Source: Polytrichum commune
Taxonomy: Eukaryota > Streptophyta > Polytrichopsida > Polytrichales > Polytrichaceae
Assembly: GCA_950295325.1 (NCBI GenBank)
Contig: OX485809.1
Span: forward strand, 5,518,001-5,582,000
Length of the DNA: 64,000 nt
Direction: 5' to 3'
The position numbers and the translations under genes were made by a program. Below the pieces are notes generated by a model. It had not been told where the DNA came from, did no database searches, and saw only the letters and a list, made by a program, of their open reading frames with translations. The stretch's first letter is position 1; every line of letters begins with the position of its first letter. Positions 20,056 to 32,600 of the stretch are shown here, piece after piece.

Positions 20056-23000
20056 TTACCTTACTTGGCATGTATAAGGATGATATTCATTCCGTATTTA
20101 TTGAAGGGTCGGAGTACGATCGATCTTCATCAAAGTCACTGCCAAACCTTACATTGTGATTCTTATCCAATGAATGAATGGGGAGAACCGACCACTAAGT
20201 TACAGATGAAAAAACTAAGTTGAGTTTGAGAAAGAAAAAAAGAATAGTCGGTTGACGTTCATCAATTACTCCCGAGAATCTACCAACTGTTTTGGAGAAA
20301 TCTACGGAACATAGAAAAAAACCAGAAAATCACAACACGTAACCGGTCGGACTCGGGAACACTAACTTATGATCTTCCACCGATCCTGCCCAAAAATCTC
20401 TCCGGGCATTGAAGGGCTGTTCACACCAACCACTTCTGGCACCATCTGTTGGCATCTCCAGCTGTAACAATGTGAAAAGGAGTGGGCCAACATCTACCTC
20501 TGAAAATAATCCCCCCCTCCCAACCTTCACGGTTGGAACTGGACAGAAAGATTGGTGTGATCGGGGCATGAGTCTTCTATCTAGAAAATTCAAGTTGTGA
20601 ATCTTCTTCTTCTTCTTCTTCTTCTTCTTCTTTTTTGTCTTAGTACTAGAAGTTCTTAACCCCCAACCTGCCACATGCCAAGCCGCTTTAATAGACACCG
20701 GGTATTTAAATCGCAAAGGGGTTAGTTAAAGGAAGTACAATTTTGGAGAGTACGGTTTGTGGGTGGCGACACATTTAAGCATGACCCATGACCCATCTCT
20801 GGAGCACCACCGACTAAAAATAAAATGAAATAAAATAAACTCCCTCTTCCGGTTGGTAAAAGCGCCACTTTCAACGTGGCGTTAACTTACTTGGCATTAG
20901 GGTTTAGGTCCCCTAGTGCGGGGAAGAGTGATCCCCCCTTCTTTTATGTTGGGCCACTTCGTTAGAATGAATAGTATTCAGCTTGAGTATTGTCCACTTT
21001 TGCAGGGGAGAAGAGACCCAAAATCAACATGGGTAGTTGATGTTGAAGTGGTGGGCATTCTCATCATCAATGTGTACTTATTGTGCAAATTATAGGGTGT
21101 TGGCTCTGGGAGAGGGGTGTGGATTTTAAGATGCTCTACTCTATTAGTGTGTGAGTCCCATGCCAACACATCCTACACATCCTTCTTGACCGACAACCTT
21201 GCAAGTGATTATAACGTGGTGGCTTTGTGGAGTTTCCAAGGACAAAGGATGTGTTGGTGTAGGGCTTTGTATGGTGGTATCGTTCGGGAGTGTGTTGCGA
21301 ATCCTCATTGGGACTTGATACTTGTTACTAGGATCCCTCTCTCGTGCCCAAAAAGCTTTAGCAAAAGGGGTAAAAGAAAAATACATGGGATCTACATCAT
21401 GACGGGTCAATGGGCCTCCAACCACACTACACTAAATATGATGATTAGTGTCACTATGGTAGCTTTTGGATGACACTTCTTATGAATGAGTGAGCAAATA
21501 CTGTCATGGATGATGGATGAGTTCGTCTATTGGGCCAAAACCCTACCTTCTCTTGTCCACAGCTTGTGATGAAGCATTGTCATGGGTGATTGAAATTTGG
21601 ATGAAAAAACAATTGGTAAGTGACAGAAATTGCAACATTGTAAATCTATAATCCCCCAAAAATTTTCAAGGAATGCCAAATAATGTTGGGTTAACATTTA
21701 GTGTCGGTGACACTACACCACGGTTTACAATTAGTATTGAGCAAGATAATTAGAATTGGTGACACTAAATATCATTTTTAGTTTACTTAGCATGACATGA
21801 CATAACTTAAGCCATGTTTGATTGAAGTTGCTCACTTTGAACTATTTAATAACACATGCCGGCGAGAGGAAATTGGTACCTCTCATCCATCCAACATAGA
21901 AACCTGACCTCCTATAGGTTTGTGGTCAATTCATCTAAAATGACTTGGACTAGATGGATTTAAGGTTTTGAAACTAATTCCGGTGTCAAATCATCTTAAA
22001 CTAGTAGCATATGAGATGCCTACTAATTCATGACTCTTATGTTGGATGAAGGAGAGGAATTCCCTCTCGCCAAACTTGATAAGTTCCATAATAAGTTAAA
22101 ATAGACTCAACACTTATTTTGGCGGTTTTAGATTTACTTAAGTAAGTTAATATAATATAAATGGGAATAATTCAAATGACCACACGGTTTGTTAAAATGA
22201 CCACGAAAACACATCATTCAGTCACATGACTTATCAAATTTTGACTTTTTATTGCACACATGAAGAGGAGCAAGGTGTCAACTTTGTGTCAAAATGAATA
22301 ATCTTGGCTGACTTGGATGACAATTAAGAACCTAATCGACACTTTACATATTGATTGTGCTCGTTTCCACTAGTATGTGGTTGATTTAACAATCCCCTAG
22401 TAAATATGCTCAATTGCTCAAATGCTCAAAATCACAATTGCACATGGGGTGCACCTACACTTGATTTATGTATACATGTGCGAGAACCCCCTTATTTAAC
22501 GGGAGTTATTTATTTGTTGAATATTTTCCACCCTATATATCTACTTATAATAAAGTAAACTTTTTTTTCATCTTAAAACATGCTTTTTTCAATGAAACCA
22601 GATCCGCTGGATTATGTGGAAATCTAAATGGTTCCGTGCTAGATTATGCTAGATTTATCGAATCGGCTTGGCTTCTTGATCCTAAGACCTAGAAGCCCCC
22701 ATTATTGGCATATGCTTGATAAATGCATAATGGCTTATATGGGAAAATTGGCCCCCATTATAATCTTATTACAATGTGTAGTTGAAAGCGGCCTCCAACC
22801 CAAAATGGGCTCAAATTTCATGCAATCAGCCTCAAGGGGAATTGGCCCGGCCTCTAGGTGTAAAGCGGCCCTAACTTCCGCACTAACTAAGCTTGGCTTG
22901 GAAAGTGCTAATTCGAGTGGGGAGAATGATAAGTGGTTCAGATTCGATGCCACAAACGTAGGCAACTCTATCTCGAGTCAGCATGTTCACTTAATTTGGT

Positions 23001-23139
23001 GCCACCACCATCTTCTTTAAAAATTATTGGAGCCATTTCGAGGTCTGGCTACGAATGGAAGCTCCCATTTCGAGGTGAGAAGCTTCACGCCAAAGACATC
23101 GACTCACTCATAACTTAGATAACTTATATAGAAGCAAAT

Positions 23140-23217
<78 letters not shown>

Positions 23218-23439
23218 AGTTATTGCAAATACCGACACCTGACAAGTGTCAATGCGTCCACATGTGTGTGTCATTCGGTGCAGTGTTTGAGGTGAAAGAC
23301 ATGGTGTGAGGTGCGGAATAATCTACTAATTAAGTTGCTCTCCACCCAAGTGAGCACCAAATTCTATCCATCACGTGATACGAACAAAGGCGCTATATAT
23401 ACATACATAAGAATCATATCATAGAGTCTTGTGGGTTGA
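20056..23439. other. Gene-free stretch
   Basis: No supported gene was seen. It contains a (TTC)n run at about 20603-20632, a palindromic word TAGTGTCGGTGACACTA at about 21700, and a long perfect (GA)n tract at 23141-23213. Open frames of 60-130 codons here have no recognisable features. Confidence 0.5.
23141..23213. repeat. (GA)n microsatellite
   Basis: An essentially perfect GA dinucleotide run of about 73 bp. Confidence 0.97.
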
Positions 23440-23818
23440 TAAGGTAGATGGGCATTAAATGGTTTTGATTTCGACTTCTTAGCCCCACTTCTTGTAAGAT
23501 TGAAAACATGCGATTGGTTAGCGAATCCAAATCGAGGCCATAGCCGCGTCTCTCGTACTTTTCGGAGCTCATATGAAGATCTTATTCATTGTCAATGTGA
23601 AGGTTTTTGTTTCTCATTAGATGGTCCATATAGGTCTCTACCCAATTACGTCGACAAATATGAACCTCGAATGGTTGTTATGTTTTGAGCATGCAATCCA
23701 ATCTCTTTTGAGGACGTGTCTTTTTGGTGTCTGTTTTTGGAGATACAATGAACCACGTACTGTTCGAATATAGGTGTTTTGATTGAGAAAAGTAACCAAA
23801 TTAGACATGTGTACTTTA
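23440..23818 (+). mobile_element. Miniature element M1 copy
   Basis: It begins TAAGGTAGATGGGCATTAAA. It contains the GGAGCTCATATGAAGATC, GGTCCATATAGGTCTC, TTTTGAGCATGCAATCC and TTTTTGGTGTCTGTTTTTGG words in family order and ends near TGTACTTTAG. Confidence 0.75.
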
Positions 23819-25700
23819 GATTTGATGCATGAAGTTTGGAGATCCAACTCCCGGTCAATTGGCCAAAACGTGCGTTTGAGAGCTAAATCGTAACGTCATC
23901 CACGTTATCAGAAGGTTTCAATCAACATGTTTGAAAGAGTGATGCGAGACTATTTAAAATTGGCTTTCTAACTCGTCCTATCAAAAGGGATGGACCAAAG
24001 TAACAAAGTTGCAGAGGCCGACCCTAGATTTAGGATAGCGGATCCCATGGATACCTACTATAAGTTTCATAGTTCTATCCCAAAAAAATAGGTACTACCA
24101 CGAGGAGGTTTCACCCAACTTTTAAAACGAACCTTCTACACACGACAAGCTAGCTTCTCTTAATAGAAATATCCCTCAAACAGGAACCAAACCTCAAGGT
24201 GCTTTTCAAACATCTCTAACGTGGGTTCCGTTATGCCGCACTGTGGAGTTCCATAACACATGTCTTGTGGAATATTCTTCCACACATCTCAAACAAGCGG
24301 TGAAGATCATTCTGAAATTTATGCCTCTTCATTGTTGCAAGCTACAATTAAGATGTGTGGACAGTGAAATTCTTTGCTTGTAATTTTTTTTTTAATCCCC
24401 AAAACCCAAAAAACCAAAACCCTTGGCTGGCGTGTGCTGCACACACTTACCGACGCTGGGCTACGATTTGCATCTTGTGATGATGATGATCATGAATGTC
24501 ATGTGCTAACGGGATTTCACTTTTATGTCAGCCCAATATTTTTCCTTTGTGTCAGTGTCCGGGGAGATTTTTGGGCATAACCGGCCAAAATCCTAGTGTA
24601 TACAAGTACAACCAGTTACTTCTTGTGATGTTTCGGATTTTCTTTGTTAATTTGAGGTAAGTTCTATGGATTCCTCTAAAGTGATGGGTAAATGACCCTG
24701 AAGTCTTGAACTTCAACCGGTTATTTCTCAAACTCGACCGATTCGTCGGTAAGTAGTGGTCGATTCGATTCTCCCCGTTCATTGCTTTGTGTGGTTTTCA
24801 TTTTGTCTTTTGTCATGTGACAGCGTGGCTATGAATAATCGGCTGCTGTGTAGAAATTCCAGCATTACCATGCAACTTGGCGACTGTTCTATATTTACGG
24901 GAGTCTTTCCATAGATACAAAAAAAAAAAAAAACTCATCAGTTTGCATTGATTCAAAGTTTGAAACATAGTTTCAACCAAATTGAAATGAAATACTTGCT
25001 TAATGTCAATCAGTACCACAAAAGCAAGACTAATTTGATGACTAATTTGAATTTCCATCGAGACCTACCAAACCTCCAAGAAAAAAAGAAATACAGTACA
25101 CGGAAAGCATCAAATAAAGACATCCAATTCCACATGGACCTCATGCTGAAATTTGCAAAGTGCAGGAAGACAACGTGCAAAACTTTATGAATGATAAAAG
25201 ATATAGTGTTTGTTTGCAAAAAGTGGCAAAAATCACGACTTCCCATGTCTCTGACGGAGTACACAATCTTATTGCACCCAAATTTGCCAAACATCAAATG
25301 AAGACATCATCATCATCATCATCATCATCAGGGCCACAAAATCAAGCAATAATAATAGCAAGCCGATTGACCAACTAAAATTTCCAAATTAAGCACATAA
25401 ATTGCATAACTTGCAAAACATTAATTAGTTGGATATGAGATCTGATTATACAGTAGTGCAAAATCTCAGATTTTTGCTTTCTTGTTTCAACCCAGCCGAT
25501 CTCATCACTCACAAATTTCATGACGAATGGATGAGAGAGGCTGAGTTTTTGGGGTTGCGGTTCCGAAGTATTGATCATCCACATAGACTGATAAGGCTGA
25601 GGTTCTAGTAAATTCTGTGGGTAAAGAGTTAATGCAAGCCGCACTTAGATCTATTTATGTACAAAATTGGTGGTTGGTGCAAAATTTCGGCGTTATTCTT
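23819..25700. other. Downstream region of the minus-strand HMA gene
   Basis: This holds a 235-bp dispersed repeat (24556-24790) and a (CAT)n tract (25304-25330). No supported gene was seen. Confidence 0.5.
24556..24790 (+). repeat. Dispersed repeat, copy 1 (partner at 42533)
   Basis: It begins TCCGGGGAGATTTTTGGGCA and is about 70% similar by eye to 42533-42745. Both copies have the CCTAGTGT, CAACCRGTTAC, CTGAAGTCTTG and GGTTCTCC-type words in the same order and orientation. It lies about 0.9 kb downstream of the minus-strand HMA gene; its partner lies about 0.5 kb downstream of the plus-strand HMA gene. Confidence 0.7.
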
Positions 25701-27203
25701 CTACTTCTTGTTCCACAATTCGGCACCCGGATCCACCTTTTTCACTTTTTTGAGGACAACCTCAGGTTTCACAGTTCCCTTGACTGTCACCTTCTGTGTC
25801 CACTGGCAGCAGTCCACCTTCTCAATCCCTGAAAAATAAGAATTCTCCTATATGAATAGAGGCTAGATAAAAATATTCAGAATTAGGGCTGCAAGTATTT
25901 TTTAGAGGTTGTTCAAGTGCATCATATTCTGATGCTGCCATGAAACATCATCATTTGAAGTCTAAGAATCGACAGTTTAAAACAACCATTTTGACAGAGC
26001 AATGCATAAGAACATAATTAGAGGAACTCTTAAAAATTAGTTGATTGACTGCTTTCATTTCATTCACATTTAAGGTTGGAAGAAAAAAATAAAAATAAAA
26101 ATAAAAATACCATCCATCTTCTCAATTTTTTTCTTCACTTTGTTTACGCAGTTGTCGCAACAGAGCTTCACCCTCAACTCAAAGATCTGCACCTGTTCAA
26201 GTTCAGCAAGCAAAAAAATTTCAAGCTTGGTGAGATAGAAAGACACACATGGGTTTCGCCGCCTTACCCTGAAGAAAAGTTATGCAGGAGTGAGACAGAA
26301 TTCAAGCTCCAGAAATGCCACCGGACTTTCATTCAAGCGAGCAAGAAATTTCATTTAAGCTTTCGATTTTGTTACCTTTGGTTTTTCATCTTTCTTCTCC
26401 TCCTTTTTCTTATCATCCTTTTTGTCGACCTTTGTTTCATCCTTCTTCCCATCGCCATCCTTTTTGTCGCCTTTCGTGTCATCCTTCTTCACATCAGGTT
26501 TCTTGATGTCCTCGTAATATTTCATCTCCCTCCCGGGATAGAAAAACTGCACCCACAAATGAAACCTCAGAGGAGCATTCAAAGAAAGACTCCAGGTACT
26601 TAAACTCAAACAAGAAGCTCACTTCGTTTTGGCGCTGCACATCATCACCACGAAAAATTTGCCTTCAACCCAGAATTTCAGAGCAAATTCATCCCACATA
26701 ATCAAACCTACTAAGAGGGGCATTCACAAAAAATTCTTGGCAATAAATTCACAAAAAGCAGTTGCCGCCATTTGAACGTCGTTTAAATGGCGCCATCCGA
26801 TCACTTCATTTGGCGATTCACATCACCACCATTAGAAAAAACTTCATGCAACCCACTATTTTCAGAGCAAACACACCCTGCAACTTAAATCTCGAAGAGG
26901 AGCAGCCACAAGAAAAAATCCAGGTACTTACTCAAACAAGAAGTTCAATGACACCACCGTTAGGAAATTGCGGGCAACTCACAATTTTCAGAACAAAATT
27001 AAGCACATCATCCTACAACAACTCAAACCTCGAAGAAAGAGGAGCATTCACACAAGAAACCACCGTGAACATCAACTCAAAGAAGAAAATGGTCAGGGCC
27101 CTCAAAACGAGTTTGAAGTTTTGGCACTGACATCCTCGAGGCGGGGAAATGTGTAGTCGCTGTAGTAGAACGGTGGATTGAAATAGACATAGTGGCCTGC
27201 CAT
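25701..27203 (-). CDS. HMA (heavy-metal-associated) domain protein with a charged linker, 150 aa
   Basis: Four exons join in frame with GT-AG borders: 27132-27203, 26376-26546, 26111-26192 and 25701-25828 (453 bp with the stop). The first 24 residues (MAGHYVYFNPPFYYSDYTF...) match the start of the plus-strand paralogue at 40272. Exon 2 encodes a 57-residue linker, mostly lysine and aspartate/glutamate, with KKDD/KKDE-type repeats. Exons 3 and 4 encode an HMA-like fold: VQIFELRVKLCCDNCVNKV, carrying the CxxC metal-binding pair, then GIEKVDCCQWTQKVTVKG and PEVVLKKVKKV. HMA folds bind soft metal ions such as Cu+ or Zn2+. There is no C-terminal CaaX box, so it is not a prenylated HIPP. Intron 1 is full of degenerate repeats. 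The metal and partners are unknown. Confidence 0.88.
26555..27080. repeat. Degenerate tandem repeats inside intron 1 of the minus-strand HMA gene
   Basis: Blocks containing GAGGAGCATTCA or GAGGAGCAGCCA, TCCAGGTACTTA, CTCAAACAAGAAG, and CATCACCACC with ATTTTCAGAGCAAA recur two or three times between 26571 and 27060. Spacing is uneven and divergence high. Confidence 0.65.
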
Positions 27204-27426
27204 CTCGAGTACTACAGCAACAAAAAAAATTCAGATTGCAACAAGCTTCTGATCTTCTCCTGGTTCAATCGACTCGACTCGAAATTTTGGTCGCCCTCGC
27301 CGACTCGAAATTCTGTCTTCAACTCAACAACTACCATGAACTTAAAACTTCTAATGCAGCCTCCGAATTCTCCCAAGCAAAGGAGAGAAACATGAGAAAT
27401 TTGAGATCGCCTTGGGGACTTCCCAG

Positions 27427-27433
27427 CTTTATA
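27427..27433 (-). promoter_or_regulatory. Possible TATA box of the minus-strand HMA gene
   Basis: The minus strand reads TATAAAG here, about 225 bp upstream of the start codon at 27203, which allows a normal 5' leader. There is no transcript evidence. Confidence 0.35.
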
Positions 27434-28871
27434 CGTTAGCCTGGTGATCGAAGTGCATGGAGACATCAGTCAGTCGGTTGACGGGAAAATTTTAGACCAA
27501 GTGAATCACTTTGAACTCAAAAGTACATACAGTTTGCCTTGACTTTAACCCCGGTACAGACAGTGATTATAAAATTCATACCCATTGACATCAATGACAT
27601 CAATGACATCATTCATTGATCACAGCCCAGATATGCCACCTTTTGCAGCCACAGGATTCTACTCACATTCTGTACTGCAAATGACTTCCCCTAACTTTTC
27701 CCACGACTTCAAGTTTCTCATACTTAACCCACTTGAACTGGAAGACAAACTGAATTGAATGATATTCGTCCTTGTTGTCGTACTTAAGTTACTGATAATG
27801 GGATGCGTTACCCTTGCTGGCAGTCTGTGTTTAGGAATCTGTGTCAGGGGCCAATTTAATTAGACTCAAAATTTGACCCAAGGCTGTGCAGACACGCTTT
27901 TCCTACCTCTTCCCTAGTATCAAAATCTCCTAAACCCCATAAGATAAATTCACACAGAAAAAGAATTTACTGGGTTAAAATTCTCACTCAGCTCAAAATT
28001 TGATCCGAGGCTGTGCAGACACGATTATTCTACCTCCTCCCTCGTACCAAAATCTCCTAGACCCCATAAAATAAATCCACACAGAAAAGGAATTTACTGG
28101 GTTAAAATTCTCACTCAGCTCAAAATTCGATCCGAGGCTGTGCAGACACGATTATTCTACCTCCTCCCTCGTATCAAAATCTCCTAGACCCCATAAGATA
28201 AATCCATGCAGAAAAAGAATTTACTGGGTTAAAATTCTCACTCAGTGCGTACAGTTGATGCCCTCCCTAGATCCTCCTGCAACTGGGATCCAATGACTTA
28301 CTCACCGCTCGCTTCAAATTCTCTTAACTTAAGCTTAACCCACTTGAAAACATAACTAGACGACCCCCAAGGATTAGATTTGGGTCAACCCACCCATACA
28401 CTCGTTCCTTGTTGGATGCCTAAACCCTTGCCTCCAAGGAACCAGTGTAAGGGTTGGTTCACCCCAGCCCAAGGATTACCTATCATCATTCTGATGCTTG
28501 CTGAAGTAGTTACTGCGGGCCGGTTTACACTATGGACCATGAAGTTGGACCAGGGCTTTGCAAGGCAGCTGATTGGTTGCTGAAGTTGTCCTGGGACAAC
28601 TTTGGTTTACACTAAGGAAAAGATGTCAGAGGGACCATGAAGGTCGAGGTCCCCTAAATATAATTTTTAAGGCCTAATAAATGCACTGACATGGTCCAAC
28701 GGTTTTTGTGGTGAGAGAGGCAAGAGAGGTGGTCTGGAAGGAAAAGGCAAGGGCCCATAGTAGAGAAATGTTGTTTAGAAAACAATTTAATAAATCTACC
28801 CTCTATGTGCCTTAATCATATCATAACCCATGCGACATAGCATCACTACCTTGCCCTACCCCTTAAAGCGG
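27434..28871. other. Intergenic stretch between HMA gene and inserted LTR element
   Basis: This contains the 127-bp tandem array (27866-28246) and, at 28518, a GGCCGGTTTACACTATGGAC terminus related to the Harbinger-type MITEs at 38.2 and 47.4 kb. No gene was seen. Confidence 0.5.
27866..28246. repeat. 127-bp tandem repeat, three copies
   Basis: GGCTGTGCAGACACG starts at 27882, 28009 and 28136, an exact 127-bp period. Copies two and three are closest; the unit ends TTAAAATTCTCACTCAG. Confidence 0.92.
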
Positions 28872-30021
28872 TGTCGTGATGTAAATACGTACACTATATA
28901 GATGTGTACGTATTTAATATTGCATTGTGATTCTTGGTCTTGGAGAAAAATAATAAAGAATAGAAGTAGATTACTTTTTTTATTTACTCATAGTTTATTT
29001 TAGCTATCATTACCTAAGGATAGAAGTGGATAGAAGTTGCTTACCTTTATGTTTACTCATAGTTACTCTTAGTTACCTTTACCAAATGATAGAAATAGAT
29101 TACCTTTTTATTTACTCATAGTTTATTTTTGTCTTTTAGTTATCTTGAGTTACTTTGGACCAATGGGTGATTAGAAGCCATGTGATGAGGATAAGAGAGA
29201 ACTTTGTCTCTCGCATGGATAGGGAGAGGTGGTGAAGGAAAGATGTTATGTGATTATTGTGGGAGAGAAGTGGTAGAGAGAGAGAAGTGGATTCGAAGCT
29301 CACGGTGTGAGTTGTTTTTTAGAAGAATATGAAATAAAATACGAGGGATTTGTGATTCATGAGAGATCTCACTTGTTGTTTTGGAAGTTAGCAATCAAGA
29401 TTTGTGCTTGTTTGAGTGGAGGGAAGTTTGTTGGTTCTTAAAAGAAGAGCTGAGACTTCGACCGACCATAGAAGACGGACAGATTAAAGAATTGAAGGCT
29501 TCAAGACTCGAATGTGTGGTTGCTTGTGGCACGTTGTCTTTTTCTTGTGTGTGTGATTCCAAGCCGGTTTTGGAGGCTAGTTGCATTTCATTTCTGCATC
29601 GTAATTTGTTTCTTGTGTGACAACGAAGTGGGATTAATGACCCACAAGGTTGTTTGTGACAACGAAGTGGGATTAATCACCCACAAGGTTGTTTTCTGTC
29701 GTTCCCACTGGTGAGGCGCGATTGCTGGTCACTGTGGGTTTGAAAGTTTAGGAGCCAATCTTTTCGGACGTCAGCTCGTGTTCTGACGTCCCGTTTTACC
29801 CGTCCGAAGCCCGTGGTTTCTTATCACACTACCCTTACCCTTTATCCATATAGAGCCGCAACAGGATAGGTCGACGGGAAAGAGGTTGAAGATTAGAAGA
29901 AATTGAAGACTAGAAGACCGGAAGATTCAATTGAAGATCAGAAGATTCGACGGGTCCGATAAAATCTAGTTGCAGCCAGAAGCCCAACGCTTTCCCAAGG
30001 CGGAACCCTCTCTACCCGACA
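28872..30021 (+). repeat. 5' LTR of the second gypsy element
   Basis: It begins TGTCGTGATG and ends CCCGACA. Close to the start is a 12-bp perfect inverted repeat, AAATACGTACAC / GTGTACGTATTT, with a 9-base spacer. From about 28958 to 29148 three related units (GATAGAARTAGATTACC then TTTACTCATAGTTTA) lie in tandem with periods of about 61 and 69 bp, resembling promoter-proximal enhancer repeats. A 38-bp direct repeat (TGTGACAACGAAGTGGG...) lies near 29616-29692. Confidence 0.95.
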
Positions 30022-30040
30022 TTTGGTGCTTCCACTGAGA
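30022..30040 (+). other. Probable primer-binding site
   Basis: TTTGGTGCTTCCACTGAG directly follows the 5' LTR, where the minus-strand DNA primer tRNA should anneal. I cannot assign the tRNA. Confidence 0.5.
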
Positions 30041-30071
30041 GGTGTTTTGGGGCAACTGGATAAACATCGCG

Positions 30072-32600
30072 ATGGCAGATTCTGAAGGGATAGGTGGTGC
30101 CGGCGGAAAAGGCGGCGGTGGAACCCAAGTTCCCATGGAGGACATTCTTGGGGCGTTAGCCTTGTTCATGGAGCAGCATCGAACCAATCAAGGAGGACAA
30201 GGGGCCACGAAGGCTCTTAAAACGGTTGTTGCTAATATTGGGAGATTTGATGGCAAGAACATCTCTAAGTTCTTGCGGGTGTACATCTGTGAGATGGAAG
30301 TACACCAAGTTGGTGAGGACCGCATGTCTGAGACATTTGACATGGCGGTTGTGCCTGAAATTCGTGAACGGGTGAGAGAAATTCGTGAGCGGTCACAATC
30401 ATGGAGTGAGTTTGCTGAGCTTCTTCGAGATGAATATTTTGAAGAAGACTCAAAAAGAATGACTAAGAGATCTTTTCTTGAGTGGGTGGAGCGGCGACCT
30501 GGAGACAACATGAGCCCAAATGAGTTGCTGAAAGATTTCGAGAAGAAGTTTAGCCAATTACCTTTGGCAGAAAGACATCTCCTAGAGACTAGGAAGACAG
30601 AGTTATTTCTTCAAGCTGCTGACGAAGGACTTGAAGATAGGCTTCTCTTACTTCTTGGAGATCGCACGACAGAAGGTGGTTTCACCAACGATTGGAGGAG
30701 GGTAGAGGAGACAGTTACTCTCTTGGCCAAACAACGACGTGTAAGGTCAAGGGGTATTGGAGCAAGAATTGATGTGGAGCCTATTCAGACTCCAAGGGCT
30801 CCTAGGCTGTCGGCTGATTCAACACCTTCCATAGCTCCAGGATCCATATTTAGAGCTACAAAGCCAAGTGAAGGAAATACCCTTGAAGACCTTATCAAGG
30901 GATTTCAAGAACTCAGAGTTGAGTTTGGTGAACTTAAGAAGGCTAGAGGGGCTTCTTCTTCTCAACGATCGGAAGAAGGACGAAAATATGCTAGGAGGTG
31001 TGTTTGGTGTGATGAAGAGACTGAGCATACTTTGAGAGGATGTGAGTCCTATGAAGAAGCCCTTAAGAATGATCTTGTCATCTACAAAGATGGGAAGATT
31101 CATGATGCAGCTTCAAATTCTCCATTGAGGACTAACGTCGGGAAAGGGGGAATGAAGAAGTTAATGGAAGAGAAGATGACAAGAACCAACCGTGTGCAAG
31201 TGCATGGAGCTGAAACGTATCATGTTCAAGTGGAACAATACTCAGTTGGTGTTTCATCTACTCAATCACATGTTCAAATGAAGAGGGGGGCTCAAGCCAT
31301 TAGAAGAGCAACTGGATGGGAGGATCCTGTTGATGCAAACAACATCAATGTCTTTTTGAATGAAGGAAAGCACCATGATGACTTGCATGATGCTTCAGTT
31401 GAAGAAAAACGTGTGAGATTTGATGTTGAGGATGAAGAGGAGCCAATGTCTAAAAGAAGGCCTCCAGTAAACAATGATCCTGCAAAAGAAATGAGGAGAA
31501 AAATCCCTACAAGGTCAAAGTCAGCCAATCCTGACATTGTACACCCAGGAGATGGACCACTTCCTGATAAAGAGTGGGGACAGTCTAGTGGCAGCAAAAA
31601 AAACAAAGAAAAGGAGGATGTAAGCAAGACCAAAGCAAAGACACCTGCTTACAAACTCCAATCAGACATTGAGACTTCCATTGACTTGAAGGGGGTATTG
31701 GAAGAAAGAATCTTGGATGCCAAGATTGAATTCACCTTGAGGGAGGCTCTTGGCATAGCCAAGAAAGATTTCCATGAGCTAATCATCGACATCATCAAAA
31801 GGAAGAGACAAATGACAGCTGAGGCTGTAATGGTGACTGCCTTAGACACCCACATGATTGAAGATGAAGAGATGGCGATTGGTGAGGTATTTGCTATGAT
31901 GAGTGATCCAGTAGTTGAAGATGGTGAAGCTCTAGCAAATGATCAAGAGAAGGGGAAGATCACATTTTCAACAAATCAAGAGAATGTTGAAGCAAATACC
32001 TACGGAGTAAAGATTGAAACTCTGAATGAAGAAACTCCAAAGGTTGAGGTACAAACTTTTGAATGTACCTCTGATCATTCTCTTATGAAAAGAAGTGAAG
32101 AAAAAACCGAATTTGATCAATTGTTTTGGGCAAGGGCCACCACTGAGACAAATGTGAAGCTTGGAGGATTGGATGACCCCATTTTAGCCCTTGTTGACCA
32201 TGGTTCAGAGATCAATATTATGTCTCGTGATATTTATGAGAAAGGCAAATGGCCAATTGATACAGACCATGGCTGGATCATGAGAGCAGCCAATACTGGG
32301 CGGACTCGATTGTATGGAGCTTGTCCTGCAGTTCCTACGAAGATTGGAGATGTAGAGGTTGAACAAAATTTCTTTGTTCAAAATCTTAGTGCTTACCCGG
32401 TACTCTTGGGCCAACCTTTCATCACTGCTTCACGAATGGAAACCAAAGTTTTGGATGATGGGTCTCATTATGCCCGAATTCGGAGTGTGGATGGAAGGAA
32501 ATCAGTGCAATTCTTGACGGTGAAGCCTGACAATGAGAGACACCGACTCCAACTAAGGGAGAATCCGCTACCGACATCTCCAAACTTTCAGGATTTCTAG
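30072..32600 (+). CDS. Gag-protease of the second gypsy element, 842 aa
   Basis: The first ATG is at 30072, though the frame is also open from a GTG at 30042. A glycine-rich start leads to a capsid-like helical region (DEYFEEDSKRMTKRSFLEW; LLKDFEKKFSQLPLAERH). A variant zinc knuckle follows, CVWCDEETEHTLRGC, spaced CX2CX5HX4C at residues 310-324. The end holds a retropepsin-like domain with LALVDHGSEINIMS (Asp at about residue 709, DHG in place of the usual DSG/DTG) and YPVLLGQPFITASRM. A long charged region (residues about 330-670) has no recognised domain. The frame ends at TAG 32598-32600, before the RT. Confidence 0.85.
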   Translation: MADSEGIGGAGGKGGGGTQVPMEDILGALALFMEQHRTNQGGQGATKALKTVVANIGRFDGKNISKFLRVYICEMEVHQVGEDRMSETFDMAVVPEIRERVREIRERSQSWSEFAELLRDEYFEEDSKRMTKRSFLEWVERRPGDNMSPNELLKDFEKKFSQLPLAERHLLETRKTELFLQAADEGLEDRLLLLLGDRTTEGGFTNDWRRVEETVTLLAKQRRVRSRGIGARIDVEPIQTPRAPRLSADSTPSIAPGSIFRATKPSEGNTLEDLIKGFQELRVEFGELKKARGASSSQRSEEGRKYARRCVWCDEETEHTLRGCESYEEALKNDLVIYKDGKIHDAASNSPLRTNVGKGGMKKLMEEKMTRTNRVQVHGAETYHVQVEQYSVGVSSTQSHVQMKRGAQAIRRATGWEDPVDANNINVFLNEGKHHDDLHDASVEEKRVRFDVEDEEEPMSKRRPPVNNDPAKEMRRKIPTRSKSANPDIVHPGDGPLPDKEWGQSSGSKKNKEKEDVSKTKAKTPAYKLQSDIETSIDLKGVLEERILDAKIEFTLREALGIAKKDFHELIIDIIKRKRQMTAEAVMVTALDTHMIEDEEMAIGEVFAMMSDPVVEDGEALANDQEKGKITFSTNQENVEANTYGVKIETLNEETPKVEVQTFECTSDHSLMKRSEEKTEFDQLFWARATTETNVKLGGLDDPILALVDHGSEINIMSRDIYEKGKWPIDTDHGWIMRAANTGRTRLYGACPAVPTKIGDVEVEQNFFVQNLSAYPVLLGQPFITASRMETKVLDDGSHYARIRSVDGRKSVQFLTVKPDNERHRLQLRENPLPTSPNFQDF

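Noticed and set aside
20330-20716. 128-codon minus-strand frame
   Set aside because: Its lysine run is only the (TTC)n microsatellite read backwards; the rest shows no family resemblance.
21692-21785. Palindromic TAGTGTCGGTGACACTA region, similar to 37630-37735
   Set aside because: It could be CACTA remnants, but ends and flanks are not defined well enough to call an element.
29381-29620. 79-codon frame present in both LTRs of the second gypsy element
   Set aside because: It lies in the LTR ahead of gag and contains no known domain; its duplication is explained by the LTRs.
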